From: Mucilaginibacter gossypiicola
GTDB lineage: Bacteria > Bacteroidota > Bacteroidia > Sphingobacteriales > Sphingobacteriaceae
DNA: 64,000 nucleotides
NCBI RefSeq assembly: GCF_900110105.1
Contig: NZ_FOCL01000012.1
Span: forward strand, 62,001-126,000
Direction: 5' to 3'
Shown: positions 43,093 through 52,428 of the stretch, piece after piece
Numbering within the stretch: position 1 is the first letter of the stretch
How the letters are laid out: each line of letters begins with the position of its first letter
Translations under genes and position numbers: made by a program
Notes under the pieces: model-generated
Seen by the model: the letters and a program-made list of their open reading frames with translations, nothing else
What the model was told of the DNA's origin: nothing
Database searches by the model: none

Positions 43093-45125
43093 ATAAGTTT
43101 TTTGAACGCCGCTACGTTGTTACCGGTATCTTTATAGCTATTATTTTGGCCCTGCTGGGACGGCTTTACTATATCCAGATAGTGGATGACCGCTATACCA
43201 TATACGCCAACAGCAATGTAAGGCGCACTACCATACTTTACCCTGCCCGCGGACCAATACTTGACCGTAACGGCAAAATCCTGGTACAAAACGAACCTAT
43301 TTACGACGTAATGATTAACCCCAAAGAGGTTAAACCGTTTGATACCCTGCTTTTTTGCAAGATGATAGGTATTGATAAAGAGGGGTTTGATAAACGCTTT
43401 ATTAAGGCCAAAAGGCAATCGCCCAATACGGCGTCAATATTTGAAAAACAATTATCTGTTGAGCTTTACGCCGCACTACAGGAAAAGCTTTTTGAGTTCC
43501 CTGGTTTTTCCATTGTTCCCCGTACTATACGTACATATCCCGATTCTGTAGCGGCGCAGTTTTTGGGCTTTATTGGTGAGGTTACTGACAGGGACATTAA
43601 ACGCTCAAACGGCTATTATCGCCTTGGCGACTATATTGGCGTTACAGGGGTTGAAAAAGCTTATGAAAATGTGCTTCGCGGTCAGCGTGGTGTGCAGGTA
43701 CAAATGGTTGATTCGCACGGTGCATTTAAAGGTTCGTTTGCCAATGGCGCACTTGACACCGTACCGCGATCGGGCGAACGCCTTACCTCATCCCTGGATA
43801 TCGACCTGCAAAGGCTTGGCGAAAAGCTGATGCAAAACAAGCTGGGTGGTATTGTGGCTATCGAGCCTTCATCGGGCGAAATCTTATGTTATGTAAGTAG
43901 CCCTACTTATGATCCCAATCTGATGGTAGGTCGTCAGCGTGGCAATAACCTCGCTAAAATGTATAATAACCCGTATAAGCCATTCTTCATCAGGCCTATA
44001 CAGGCTCAATATCCACCGGGCTCATCTTTTAAACCCTTAAGTGCGTTAATCGCCTTACAGGAAGGCATTATCAATCCTAACGAAACTTTTTACTGCACCG
44101 GTAACTACAGGGTAGGGAACCGTATTGTACACTGTAATCATGGCGAGGCACACGGCACGGTAAATATGGCCAAAGCGGTAGCCGAGTCATGTAATGGCTA
44201 CTTCACCATGGTATTTCAGCGTATTGTTGACCGGTACGGTGTAAAAAATACAGAAGCCAATTTCGTCGCATGGCGAAATAATGTAATGAAATTTGGCCTT
44301 GGCGCCCGGCTTGATCTTGATATGCCGGCAGAAAGCCGGGGCAATGTACCAACGCCTCTGCACTATGATAATGCTTACCATAAAGGCGGCTGGCGTTCAA
44401 GTACTATTGCTGCATTAGCTATAGGCCAGGGCGAGTTGTTAGCTACCCCATTACAATTGGCAAACCTGGAGTGCACCATTGCCAATCGTGGTTTTTTTTA
44501 CAAACCGCACCTTATTAAAGCTATCGGCACCGAAAACGTAATCAAAAAGGAATACGTAGAGAAAAATTATGTGGGAATAGATTCCGGATATTTTGAACCT
44601 GTTATTAACGGAATGGAGGCCGTGGTTGAAAATGGCACGGCGCGCAGGTCAAAAATACCAGACATTATTATGTGTGGTAAAACCGGTACGGCGCAAAACC
44701 CGCATGGTGAGGACCACTCGGTATTTGTGGCATTTGCCCCCCGCGATAACCCTAAAATTGCAATTGCCGTTGTTGTAGAAAACTCGGGCGAAGGTGCCCA
44801 TTGGGCCGCTCCTATTGCCAGCTTTATTGTCGAAAAATATTTAAAAGGTAAAGTTACCCCGCGCGAATCGGGATTCACGGTTGACTATTTTGCAAATGCC
44901 AACCGCCTGCCTGATCTTAGCCTTTATGCACAAGATCTGCAAAAAGAACGCAGACGTGACAGTATCAGGGCAGCAAAGGTTGATTCAATTAAGAAGTTCA
45001 AAGCTGATTCAATCAAGAAATTCAAGGCCGATTCAATAAAAAAAGAACGACGCGAAGCGGCTTATAATAACAAGCCGGCAAACTGGATTAAAACACTAAC
45101 AGGCGGGAGGACAGGCAAGTCATGA
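43089..45125 (+). CDS. mrdA: Penicillin-binding protein 2 (peptidoglycan transpeptidase)
   Basis: The 678-residue enzyme is anchored by one N-terminal helix (VTGIFIAIILALLGRLYYI) and cross-links peptidoglycan during elongation. A pedestal domain with YPARGPILDRNGKIL precedes the transpeptidase domain: SxxK in PPGSSFKPLSA, SxN in AESCNGYFT and KTG in MCGKTGTAQNPHG. The C-terminal tail after about residue 600 is highly charged with tandem DSIKKFKA units. Overlaps of four bases with mreD and rodA suggest translational coupling. Confidence 0.95.
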   Translation: MNKFFERRYVVTGIFIAIILALLGRLYYIQIVDDRYTIYANSNVRRTTILYPARGPILDRNGKILVQNEPIYDVMINPKEVKPFDTLLFCKMIGIDKEGFDKRFIKAKRQSPNTASIFEKQLSVELYAALQEKLFEFPGFSIVPRTIRTYPDSVAAQFLGFIGEVTDRDIKRSNGYYRLGDYIGVTGVEKAYENVLRGQRGVQVQMVDSHGAFKGSFANGALDTVPRSGERLTSSLDIDLQRLGEKLMQNKLGGIVAIEPSSGEILCYVSSPTYDPNLMVGRQRGNNLAKMYNNPYKPFFIRPIQAQYPPGSSFKPLSALIALQEGIINPNETFYCTGNYRVGNRIVHCNHGEAHGTVNMAKAVAESCNGYFTMVFQRIVDRYGVKNTEANFVAWRNNVMKFGLGARLDLDMPAESRGNVPTPLHYDNAYHKGGWRSSTIAALAIGQGELLATPLQLANLECTIANRGFFYKPHLIKAIGTENVIKKEYVEKNYVGIDSGYFEPVINGMEAVVENGTARRSKIPDIIMCGKTGTAQNPHGEDHSVFVAFAPRDNPKIAIAVVVENSGEGAHWAAPIASFIVEKYLKGKVTPRESGFTVDYFANANRLPDLSLYAQDLQKERRRDSIRAAKVDSIKKFKADSIKKFKADSIKKERREAAYNNKPANWIKTLTGGRTGKS

Positions 45126-46387
45126 GCACTCAGCAACGTAGTTTCTTTTTTAACGTAGATTGGCTTACGGTTTTCCTGTACCTGATACTTTGCGCTATTG
45201 GCTGGTTCAATATTCACGCAGCAGTTTTTGATGCCAACCATTCCAGCATTGTTGATACTTCTACTAACTACGGTAAGCAGTTCATTTACATTTGCGTATC
45301 AATTGTAGTTGGCATTGTAATATTGCTGCTCGAAAGCCGGTTTATTGCAGCCCTGGCCCCGGCATTTTATGTGGTGATTGTACTTTTATTGGTACTGGTA
45401 TTAATAATAGGCCGAAACGTGGGCGGTAACCAGGCCTGGATAAACATGGGTGGTGGTTTCCGGCTGCAGCCTTCGGAGTTCGCCAAATTTGCCACCTGTT
45501 TATTATTAGCGCGATATTTAAGCGGTACCAACATCCGTGTTACCGATCCCAAATCATTTTTAATGGCAGCGGCCATTATCGGGTTTCCAATGTTGCTGAT
45601 CATGTTGCAGCCCGATACTGGCTCAACTCTGGTGTTTTGCTCCCTGATATTTGTTTTATACCGCGAGGGGCTTTCCCCTTATTTCCTGATCATAGCAGGC
45701 CTGTTTATTACCCTCTTTGTTACATCGCTGCTGTATAACCCGCTTTATATTATCCTGATACTGGTTGCACTGACAGCGTTCATTATCTTTTTATTTAAAC
45801 GTAACAGGCAGCTCATTAAAACTATGGTTATTGGCCTTGCCATTTGCATAGCATTTATATTTAGCGTAAAGTTTATCTACTCACATGTTTTAAAGAAACA
45901 CCAAACAGAACGTATTAACATATTGCTGGGTATCACAACCGATTTAAGGGGAAAAGGTTACAACGTAAATCAATCTAAAATAGCTATTGGCTCCGGGAAA
46001 CTCTGGGGTAAAGGTTATTTACATGGCACACAAACTCAATACTCATTTGTACCCGAGCAAAGTACCGACTTTATTTTTTGTACCGTTGGTGAAGAATGGG
46101 GCTTTGCAGGCTCGTTAACGGTGATTAGCCTTTTCATGTTCCTGATACTACGGGTCATTCTTATAGCCGAGCGGCAACGATCTCCTTTTACCCGTGTTTA
46201 TGGCTATGGCGTAGCTTCAGTACTATTTTTTCACGTGGTGATCAATATCGGTATGACCATCGGTGTAGTACCGGTTATCGGGATTCCTTTGCCATTCATC
46301 AGCTACGGCGGATCCTCATTGCTGAGTTTCACCATGCTCCTGTTCACGCTCATTAAGCTTGACTCAAACAGGAAATCGAACGTTTAG
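45122..46387 (+). CDS. rodA: Rod shape-determining SEDS glycosyltransferase RodA
   Basis: The 421-residue integral membrane protein has about ten helices and polymerises lipid II with PBP2. SEDS landmarks are GGNQAWINMGGGFRLQPSEFAKFATCL (split: QAWINMGGGFRLQPSEFAK), the large loop with GSGKLWGKGYLHGTQTQ and VPEQSTDFIFCTVGEEWGF, and PVIGIPLPFISYGGSSLLS. The catalytic Asp of the extracellular loop is the D in STDFIF. It ends the operon. Confidence 0.96.
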   Translation: MSTQQRSFFFNVDWLTVFLYLILCAIGWFNIHAAVFDANHSSIVDTSTNYGKQFIYICVSIVVGIVILLLESRFIAALAPAFYVVIVLLLVLVLIIGRNVGGNQAWINMGGGFRLQPSEFAKFATCLLLARYLSGTNIRVTDPKSFLMAAAIIGFPMLLIMLQPDTGSTLVFCSLIFVLYREGLSPYFLIIAGLFITLFVTSLLYNPLYIILILVALTAFIIFLFKRNRQLIKTMVIGLAICIAFIFSVKFIYSHVLKKHQTERINILLGITTDLRGKGYNVNQSKIAIGSGKLWGKGYLHGTQTQYSFVPEQSTDFIFCTVGEEWGFAGSLTVISLFMFLILRVILIAERQRSPFTRVYGYGVASVLFFHVVINIGMTIGVVPVIGIPLPFISYGGSSLLSFTMLLFTLIKLDSNRKSNV

Positions 46388-46520
46388 TTTAAGTCAGAAG
46401 TCTTGAGTCGGGAGTTTGAAGTCAATAGTCTCGAATCGAAAGTCTTAAGTCGGAAGCAGATAAATGTTCTGTTTAAAAGCGGATTCAGCCTCCCTTCATC
46501 CGAAATTCAACTTTCGAATA
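46388..46520. repeat. Self-complementary AGTC-word array after rodA
   Basis: Left words AAGTCAGAAGTCTTGAGTCG and AAGTCTTAAGTCGG face CTTTCGAATACAGACTTATG and GACTTAAG on the right. The imperfect stem fills most of the gap between convergent rodA and the 46533 gene. Confidence 0.55.
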
Positions 46521-46532
46521 CAGACTTATGAC

Positions 46533-47600
46533 TTAAGAAGCGGGGTACCTTCTTCGCAGCAACGCATAAAACTTATCGGCTGTTGAAGCTTTACTTTCCC
46601 AGTTGTTTTTAACTACGTAGTTTGTTTTCAGGAAATGCTCGGCTTCTTCAAAGGTGCTGAAGCGGTTTACAATCTCAATAGCCTCGCTATAGGCCAAACT
46701 GTAGCCGTTAAACAGATCTTTTATATAAAGCAGTTTATCATTAAGGTTGATAGCTGATTTGAGGTCGGTAACCGGCAGCTCAGCAGTAGTGTTTGTTGCT
46801 GTATTGGCCTTCTCCGCCTTTTGGGCCATTATCCTTTGATTAAAGGTTAATACCTGCTGGCTATTGGTATCTGTAGCAGGAGCAGTTGCAGTAACGGGCT
46901 CTGCCGCTGGTTTTACTGGTTCAATTACGGGCAATGGCTTGGGTTGTTCGGCTATAGGAACCACTTCAACAGGCTTTTCGGGAAGCTGGCTTATCAGCTC
47001 TTCCTGCTCAAAACGGTCGGCTTCATCATCCCAGGTGTCAGCTTCATTTAAATTAAGTTCAAAGCCGCTTCCCTCAGGAATTTCCTGTTGAAAAGAGTAA
47101 CTGTCTATTTCTTTTTCGGCAGCAATATTGATCTGCGGTTCAGGAGTTTCTTTTATTTCAGGTTTGGCATCAACCACTTCTATTTTTACCGGGTTGTTAA
47201 ACGGCACAGGGGCTACCGGCTCAACATCACCAGTAAGCTCAATCTTATCAACAGGAACGGGCACATGCTGCTGCACTACCGGCTCAAAAAAGCGTTGCTC
47301 ATATAAAGCTTCTTCCTTTGCCGGCGGCGGCGTTACGGGTGCAGGTGGAATTGCCGGTGTTACCGGTTTTGGCTGCCCGGCAACCGGTTCCGGCTTTTCT
47401 GTAACGGGCGCAGGAGTCACCGCGCGCTCGTTGATACGGCGCAAAATTTCGGCATGGTCTTTTAAAAAATGGGCGTTGGCTACAAAAAGCTCTAATTCAA
47501 GTTCGTTTAGTTCGCTGGGATCAGCAGAAAGGTAGTCGTATTGATCATTAAGCTCCTTTAAAATCCCACCTATCTTTTTAAATACATCCATTTGCTTCAT
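46533..47600 (-). CDS. Hypothetical protein with proline-rich middle and conserved C-terminal domain
   Basis: The 355-residue protein has no signal peptide or membrane helix. An N-terminal helical part (about 1-58) with a short acidic stretch is followed by a Pro/Val/Glu-rich disordered region (about 60-270; PAPVTEKPEPVAGQPKPV). The C-terminal domain (about 280-355) reads AINLNDKLLYIKDLFNGYSLAYSEAIEIVNRF, split by FSTFEEAEHFLKTNY and ending YALLRRRYP. I recall that C-terminal pattern from uncharacterised Bacteroidota proteins. It is divergent from tdk by 73 bp. No function is assigned. Confidence 0.7.
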   Translation of the reverse strand: MKQMDVFKKIGGILKELNDQYDYLSADPSELNELELELFVANAHFLKDHAEILRRINERAVTPAPVTEKPEPVAGQPKPVTPAIPPAPVTPPPAKEEALYEQRFFEPVVQQHVPVPVDKIELTGDVEPVAPVPFNNPVKIEVVDAKPEIKETPEPQINIAAEKEIDSYSFQQEIPEGSGFELNLNEADTWDDEADRFEQEELISQLPEKPVEVVPIAEQPKPLPVIEPVKPAAEPVTATAPATDTNSQQVLTFNQRIMAQKAEKANTATNTTAELPVTDLKSAINLNDKLLYIKDLFNGYSLAYSEAIEIVNRFSTFEEAEHFLKTNYVVKNNWESKASTADKFYALLRRRYPAS

Positions 47601-47673
47601 GGCCTCAATGTTAGGAAAATGCTTATCAAAAGTAGGATTAAATTCTGATATTTGCCGACTATAAAAGTCATAA

Positions 47674-48255
47674 ATGGTATATCACGAAGAGGTTTTCAGG
47701 CGTAAAAGTGAGTTAGGCGGCAGTATAGAGGTTATCTGCGGATCAATGTTTTCGGGCAAAACCGAAGAGTTGATCAGGAGGCTTAACCGGGCCCGCATAG
47801 CCAAGCTTAAAGTCGAGATTTTTAGCCCGAAAGCTGATACCCGTTATGACGAAGACGCCATTGTTTCGCACAATGCCAGTAAAATAACCTCCACCCCGGT
47901 TGATAGTGCTTCGGCTATTCTATTGTTAGCCAGTGATGCACATGTGATAGGCGTTGATGAAGCGCAATTTTTTGACGATGAACTTCCGGAGGTATGTACC
48001 GTACTGGCCAACCGGGGTGTGCGTGTAATTGTAGCCGGCCTGGATATGGATTTTAAAGGCCGGCCGTTTGGCTCAATGCCTAACATAATGGCCATTGCCG
48101 AGTCGGTAACCAAATTGCAGGCCGTTTGCGTAAGATGTGGCAACCCAGCTCAATATTCATATCGCCTGGTACACGACAATTCAAAAATATTACTGGGCGA
48201 AAAGGAAAGCTACGAACCCCGCTGCCGCGCTTGTTACAATACCGTTGCAGGTTAA
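47674..48255 (+). CDS. tdk: Thymidine kinase
   Basis: The 193-residue type II thymidine kinase salvages thymidine with ATP. Landmarks are the Walker A loop VICGSMFSGKTEELIRRL, the DEAQFFDDEL catalytic/Walker B segment and the lasso region GLDMDFKGRPFGSMP. A zinc site is given by VCVRCGNPAQYSYR and CRACYN. Confidence 0.96.
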   Translation: MVYHEEVFRRKSELGGSIEVICGSMFSGKTEELIRRLNRARIAKLKVEIFSPKADTRYDEDAIVSHNASKITSTPVDSASAILLLASDAHVIGVDEAQFFDDELPEVCTVLANRGVRVIVAGLDMDFKGRPFGSMPNIMAIAESVTKLQAVCVRCGNPAQYSYRLVHDNSKILLGEKESYEPRCRACYNTVAG

Positions 48256-48383
48256 CATTTCATTAAACAATATATTTTTTATTTAATACTATAGCTAAAA
48301 CAAATACAGGGTATTTGTTTGTTATATAATAAACAGAGCAGCCCCAAAAGGCAGTTGATACATTATATAGCAATCAAAAACTT

Positions 48384-48755
48384 ATGGCCAAAAAGGTTTT
48401 AGTTATAGAGGACGATAAAGATATCCGCGACACTGTGGTATATGTACTGGAGGAAGAAGGTTACGAAGTAATACAATCCGACAATGCACGTATCCTGCGT
48501 ACCCTTACCACCATTAACCCCGACCTGATTTTGCTTGACAACTGGCTCACCGACTGGACCAGCGACGCTAACGGACAGCAACTAAGCAAAGGGATAAAAG
48601 ATGATCCTGCTACCAGCCATATCCCGGTGGTGATTATTTCGGCTGTAAGCAATATCAAAGAAATAGCCAAAGCAGGTAATGCCGATGGCTATCTTGCCAA
48701 ACCATTTGATCTTACCGCACTCTCCGAAATCGTAAAAAGACACATCGCAAAGTAA
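48384..48755 (+). CDS. Single-domain response regulator
   Basis: The 123-residue protein is a receiver domain only. The acidic pair is at KVLVIEDDKDIRD, the phospho-acceptor Asp at LILLDNWLTDW (about 51), Thr/Ser at VIISAVSN and Lys at YLAKPFD. The segment after the acceptor (NWLTDWTSDANGQQLSKGI) departs from the usual MPxMxG, adding bulk near the active site. With no output domain and no adjacent kinase, the partner is unknown. A terminator follows. Confidence 0.9.
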   Translation: MAKKVLVIEDDKDIRDTVVYVLEEEGYEVIQSDNARILRTLTTINPDLILLDNWLTDWTSDANGQQLSKGIKDDPATSHIPVVIISAVSNIKEIAKAGNADGYLAKPFDLTALSEIVKRHIAK

Positions 48756-48776
48756 GCATCCTTATCAGTATAAATG

Positions 48777-48809
48777 AAACGGCCCTCCATTAATTTGAAG
48801 GGCCGTTTT
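48777..48809 (+). terminator. Intrinsic terminator of the response regulator gene
   Basis: AAACGGCCCT and AGGGCCGTTTT form a stem 22 bases beyond the stop codon with a short T run. Confidence 0.8.
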
Positions 48810-48880
48810 GCTGTAAATGTACTATTACTTTCTTTAAGTATAGCTTACAAAATGACGTAGATAAAATTAACGCCGTATCG

Positions 48881-49016
48881 ACTCACCCCGACATCGCTGC
48901 GCTTGTCACCCCTCTCTACGCGAGCGTAAAGAGGGGGTTTTAGTTTTTAATTCCTTTTCACCCTCTTTATCCGAAGGATAGAGAGGGTGGTCCAGCGAAG
49001 CGTAGACCGGGTGAGT
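48881..49016. repeat. 136-bp inverted repeat with nested CCCTCTCT hairpins
   Basis: The ends ACTCACCCCGACATCGCTGC and its counterpart (GCGAAGCGTAGACCGGGTGAGT, here given as AAGCGTAGACCGGGTGAGT) pair with mismatches over about 37 bases. Two inner hairpins, CCCTCTCTACG/CGTAAAGAGGG and CCCTCTTTATCC/GGATAGAGAGGG, sit on either side of a T-rich centre. It lies between the response regulator and the convergent TonB receptor gene. Confidence 0.7.
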
Positions 49017-49046
49017 AAAGAATGTCGCATTTCCGGACCAAGCTTC

Positions 49047-51230
49047 TTAAATCTTCACCCCAAAGCCAATATTAAACGTGCGACCGTCGGCAGGTAAAAT
49101 ACCTGGGCCGGGGTACATGTTGATACGGCGTGTAAAATATTTAGCATTAAAAATATTGTTCACGTTAGCTGTAAGGTGATAGTTTTTCAGGAAACTATAA
49201 TTGAAAGCCCAATCAAACAAATGATATGAAGGCACTATCCCGGTAGCTCCCGTAACATTAAAAGTAGTGTTATTGGCATCGCTAAAACTTTTGCCTACGT
49301 AGTTGTATTGCAGGGTACTACTTACATGACCACTCAAAAATGTTAAACCGGCACGGTCAATCCAGTCTGGTGTACCTTCCAGGTGATTACCAACCAAACT
49401 TACATTTTTACCATTTTGGCTGATAGCGCCACTTGTATAGCGGCCATGTGTATACGATAGTGAGTTGAACAAACGCAGATCGCTCCCTGCCGATTTATCA
49501 AACGAGCGGATCAGTGAAACTTCGGTAAAAGCTTCAACACCCTTAGCCACACCATTGCCAATGTTGGTCATATAAAGATGGGTTACATTACTGGCATCAG
49601 TTTGAGTTAGGGTACCTGCCCTGTTACCGTAGTAAACATAAAAGGCATTAACATCAAAACTAAACGCTGTGCTGATATGGCCGCGGTAACCCAGGTCGGC
49701 GTCATAGCCTTTACTGTCTTTAATGTTAGGATCGATGATGGTTAACTGGTCTGCAGGGGTAACCGCTGCATAAATATATGGGCGGTAAGCCTGCGAAAAA
49801 TTGCCATAAAACTGGCTTCCGTTATCCAGCTGATATTGCAACCCGGTTCCAAACAGCGGAAAGTTACGTTTATCCTTATAGCTTACCGGTACAGTGCGGT
49901 TTACTATAACCCCTGTATTGGTGGTATTGATTTGCTCAAAACGTACACCCGGCGTAACGGTAAATGCTTCAGTTACCTGGAACATGTTTTCGGCAAACGC
50001 AGCGTAATTTAAAGTGTGTAATCTCAGGTCGATGCCGTAGTCTTTCACCAGGCTTAGATCAAAATCAGAACCTACCGTACCTGTACCTTTTTGCTTGCGT
50101 TTGGTAGTTTCCTCAAAATACCTTACGCCGGCAGTGAAGGAGCTTTTAAGATCGCCCAGCTTGTAACTATGCAGTAAACGGGCCTCGGTGGTAAAACCGG
50201 CGTAATAATCACGGTCTACCTGGCGGGGATTATACGTTTTCAGGCTTGCGTTAACCGTATCAGGAATGTTGGCCGTATTAATGAACTGCACACTGTTACG
50301 CTGACCGAATAATACATGCGATGTAACTTCCAGCCTGGTGTCTTTATCAAACTGATAATTGAATAATAGTGCCGGGATATTAATTTCGGGGTTAAAGAAG
50401 TTACGCGCGCGAGTCGACTGACGATTATTGGCATCGAACTGGGCATCGGTTAAACCGCCTGCTATCTGTTGCCTATAATCCGACCTCGAAAACTGAAAAG
50501 CTATACTTCCCTTATCATTAAATTGGTATTTGATGTTGGCATAGTAAGCCCGGGAGTTAAAAGCAGCATCGGGCCTCCAGCCGTCACCGGTGCGGGCACT
50601 GTAAAAAGCGTAATAACTAACCTTGCCAACTTTACCGCCAATGGCATTATACGAATTGAAAAATCTGTTGGAGCCTGCCGATTGTTCACTTTCAAAACCA
50701 AACACTTTGGTGCTGTCCCCTTCTTTAAGTTTGAAGTTAACCATACCACCAAACTGGCTGCCAAATTGCAATGCCGCCGAACCGCGTACTATCTGAATTT
50801 CACTTACTGCCTGGAATGGCACATTATAGTGGTTTTCGGGATAACCAAACATATCAGAGTTGGTGTTATAGCCATTTTGCCTGATATTGGTTTCGATAGA
50901 CCGATGGGTATCGGTGCCCCGGGTACCAATATTGAGCTGTAAACCGGCACCGTCCATCTCCCATACGTTAACGCCAGGTACTTTGGCAAAAGTCATGCGG
51001 GCATTGTTATTGGCCAGGTTGGCCTTACCGGCATCAGGGAAAATATCGAAAGTTTTTTTACCGGCAAATATGTTGGTACCCGAAATATTGGGCAAATGTT
51101 TTGGTCTGCTTTCTTTGATAATTACGCTATCCAATTGCAGGGTATCTTTAACGCTTTTATGCTGTGCCTGGGCTACATCTGCACAACAAATAAAAAGCGC
51201 AGGTAATAAAATTTTATAAAGAGTATTCAT
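49047..51230 (-). CDS. TonB-dependent outer-membrane receptor, FecA-like
   Basis: The 727-residue protein has a signal peptide ending at DVAQAQ, a plug domain (about 40-170) and a 22-strand barrel ending in the hydrophobic-terminal strand GRTFNIGFGVKI. The plug has VNVWEMDGAGLQLNIGTRGTD, SIETNIRQNGYNTNSDMFGYPE and EIQIVRGSAALQFGSQFGGMVNF, which resemble iron(III) dicitrate receptors. No carboxypeptidase-like N-terminal extension is present, unlike SusC. It is likely a ferric-chelate importer; the ligand is an inference. A small gene of unknown function lies 133 bp upstream on the same strand. Confidence 0.9.
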   Translation of the reverse strand: MNTLYKILLPALFICCADVAQAQHKSVKDTLQLDSVIIKESRPKHLPNISGTNIFAGKKTFDIFPDAGKANLANNNARMTFAKVPGVNVWEMDGAGLQLNIGTRGTDTHRSIETNIRQNGYNTNSDMFGYPENHYNVPFQAVSEIQIVRGSAALQFGSQFGGMVNFKLKEGDSTKVFGFESEQSAGSNRFFNSYNAIGGKVGKVSYYAFYSARTGDGWRPDAAFNSRAYYANIKYQFNDKGSIAFQFSRSDYRQQIAGGLTDAQFDANNRQSTRARNFFNPEINIPALLFNYQFDKDTRLEVTSHVLFGQRNSVQFINTANIPDTVNASLKTYNPRQVDRDYYAGFTTEARLLHSYKLGDLKSSFTAGVRYFEETTKRKQKGTGTVGSDFDLSLVKDYGIDLRLHTLNYAAFAENMFQVTEAFTVTPGVRFEQINTTNTGVIVNRTVPVSYKDKRNFPLFGTGLQYQLDNGSQFYGNFSQAYRPYIYAAVTPADQLTIIDPNIKDSKGYDADLGYRGHISTAFSFDVNAFYVYYGNRAGTLTQTDASNVTHLYMTNIGNGVAKGVEAFTEVSLIRSFDKSAGSDLRLFNSLSYTHGRYTSGAISQNGKNVSLVGNHLEGTPDWIDRAGLTFLSGHVSSTLQYNYVGKSFSDANNTTFNVTGATGIVPSYHLFDWAFNYSFLKNYHLTANVNNIFNAKYFTRRINMYPGPGILPADGRTFNIGFGVKI

Positions 51231-51363
51231 TTATTCAAATTAAAAAAGTTAGGGGTATACTGTTCAGGTACAACAATGACAAATACATACGCATAGCACA
51301 TAACAGTGCCATAAAGCAGATCATTTAAGATTGACGGAACAGATTTAATTATCAGCTATAAAT

Positions 51364-51918
51364 TCAGGCGAGTGCCATTTCAGGTGGTTGACCGCAAACG
51401 GATACAAAAGGATCAGGAATGCTGATATAGATAAACGTGCCCGGAGGCTGAACGGGCTCTGCCGGTTTTATAAAAGAAAATGAAGCTTCGGGGCAGTTAT
51501 ATTTTGCATCGCTGCCCAGTTTCTTTTCCGACGACTCGTGTGTGCGTTTACTAACAGGGGTGCTATTCAGTTTTCGTGCGCATATCACATTTTCGTTAAG
51601 CAGCCTTGTGGTTTCATAATTAGGGATACATTGTACATAAACAGTATCGCGGGTAACCCTGAGCTTTACATAATTGTATGAAACACCATCCAGTTGTAAC
51701 TGCCCGCAAACATTAACATAGCTATCCCAATTATGTATAAAAGGCAGGTTTTGCTTGATCTTAATTTCAATAAGGTCGCGGGTGTTGTATTTGCCTTTGG
51801 CAATTTGACGGGCTATAACTTTATTTGATTTATTAACAAAATATTGATTAAGCGCCATGTACCCCAGCAAATTGAGCATGTGGGTAACTAACATTACTAT
51901 GGCAAAGGTCTTTTTCAA
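51364..51918 (-). CDS. Hypothetical membrane-anchored protein beside the TonB receptor
   Basis: The 184-residue protein has an N-terminal hydrophobic helix (AIVMLVTHMLNLLGYMAL) that could be an anchor or a signal. A mixed alpha/beta region follows (DLIEIKIKQNLPFIHNW, YVKLRVTRDTVYVQCIPNY) and then a Pro-rich C-terminus (KPAEPVQPPGTFIYISIPDP). Four cysteines are spread through it. I do not recognise the family. Orientation and spacing suggest co-expression with the receptor. Confidence 0.6.
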   Translation of the reverse strand: MKKTFAIVMLVTHMLNLLGYMALNQYFVNKSNKVIARQIAKGKYNTRDLIEIKIKQNLPFIHNWDSYVNVCGQLQLDGVSYNYVKLRVTRDTVYVQCIPNYETTRLLNENVICARKLNSTPVSKRTHESSEKKLGSDAKYNCPEASFSFIKPAEPVQPPGTFIYISIPDPFVSVCGQPPEMALA

Positions 51919-52100
51919 TCAATAATCAGTCTAAACAATAGCAATGCTACATAAAAATTCAGCTAAATAATAATTTATATGTTAAAAAAATTAAATCCGG
52001 ATAATTAATTCTGGATATATTCTGTATAGATTATTAATTGGGCCCAAACTAAATTAATTTAGTGCAATTTGGCAGTTTATAATTGTTAAATGGCGTTTAT

Positions 52101-52134
52101 ATGTATACTCATCATGTATACTCATCATGTATAG
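52101..52134. repeat. 13-bp tandem repeat ATGTATACTCATC, 2.6 copies
   Basis: Two complete units at 52101-52113 and 52114-52126 are followed by a partial third, ATGTATAG. Confidence 0.8.
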
Positions 52135-52396
52135 ATATGCAAACAGCTTGTATGATATGACTACATTTTAATAACTATAAAGAAAACGGGAAGCCGATGC
52201 CTCTCAAAAAAACAAAAAAACAGTAACTTATATGTTACGATTGTGAATTTTACATCCATGTAACAAAATCGGTACGCATTTTGAATTGCGTCGTGTAGAT
52301 TTATTTTTTCAATAATGTCCTGACGATTACGTAAGAAAATAAACAATTTGTTTATTTTTTTTTGATCACATTAAAAGAATGAATATTGTATAAAAC

Positions 52397-52428
52397 TTTG
52401 TCGTTTTAAGCAAAGAGAAATAACTTTA
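52397..52428 (+). promoter_or_regulatory. Promoter TTTG-N20-TAACTTTA
   Basis: TTTG at 52397-52400 and TAACTTTA at 52421-52428 are 20 bases apart. This is close to the Bacteroidota -33/-7 pattern with one mismatch in the -7 box. The start codon of the next gene is about 150 bases on. Confidence 0.6.

Noticed and set aside
52161..52346. 61-codon minus-strand frame in the AT-rich gap
   Set aside because: Low complexity, no start context, and no resemblance to known proteins. The region is better explained as non-coding.
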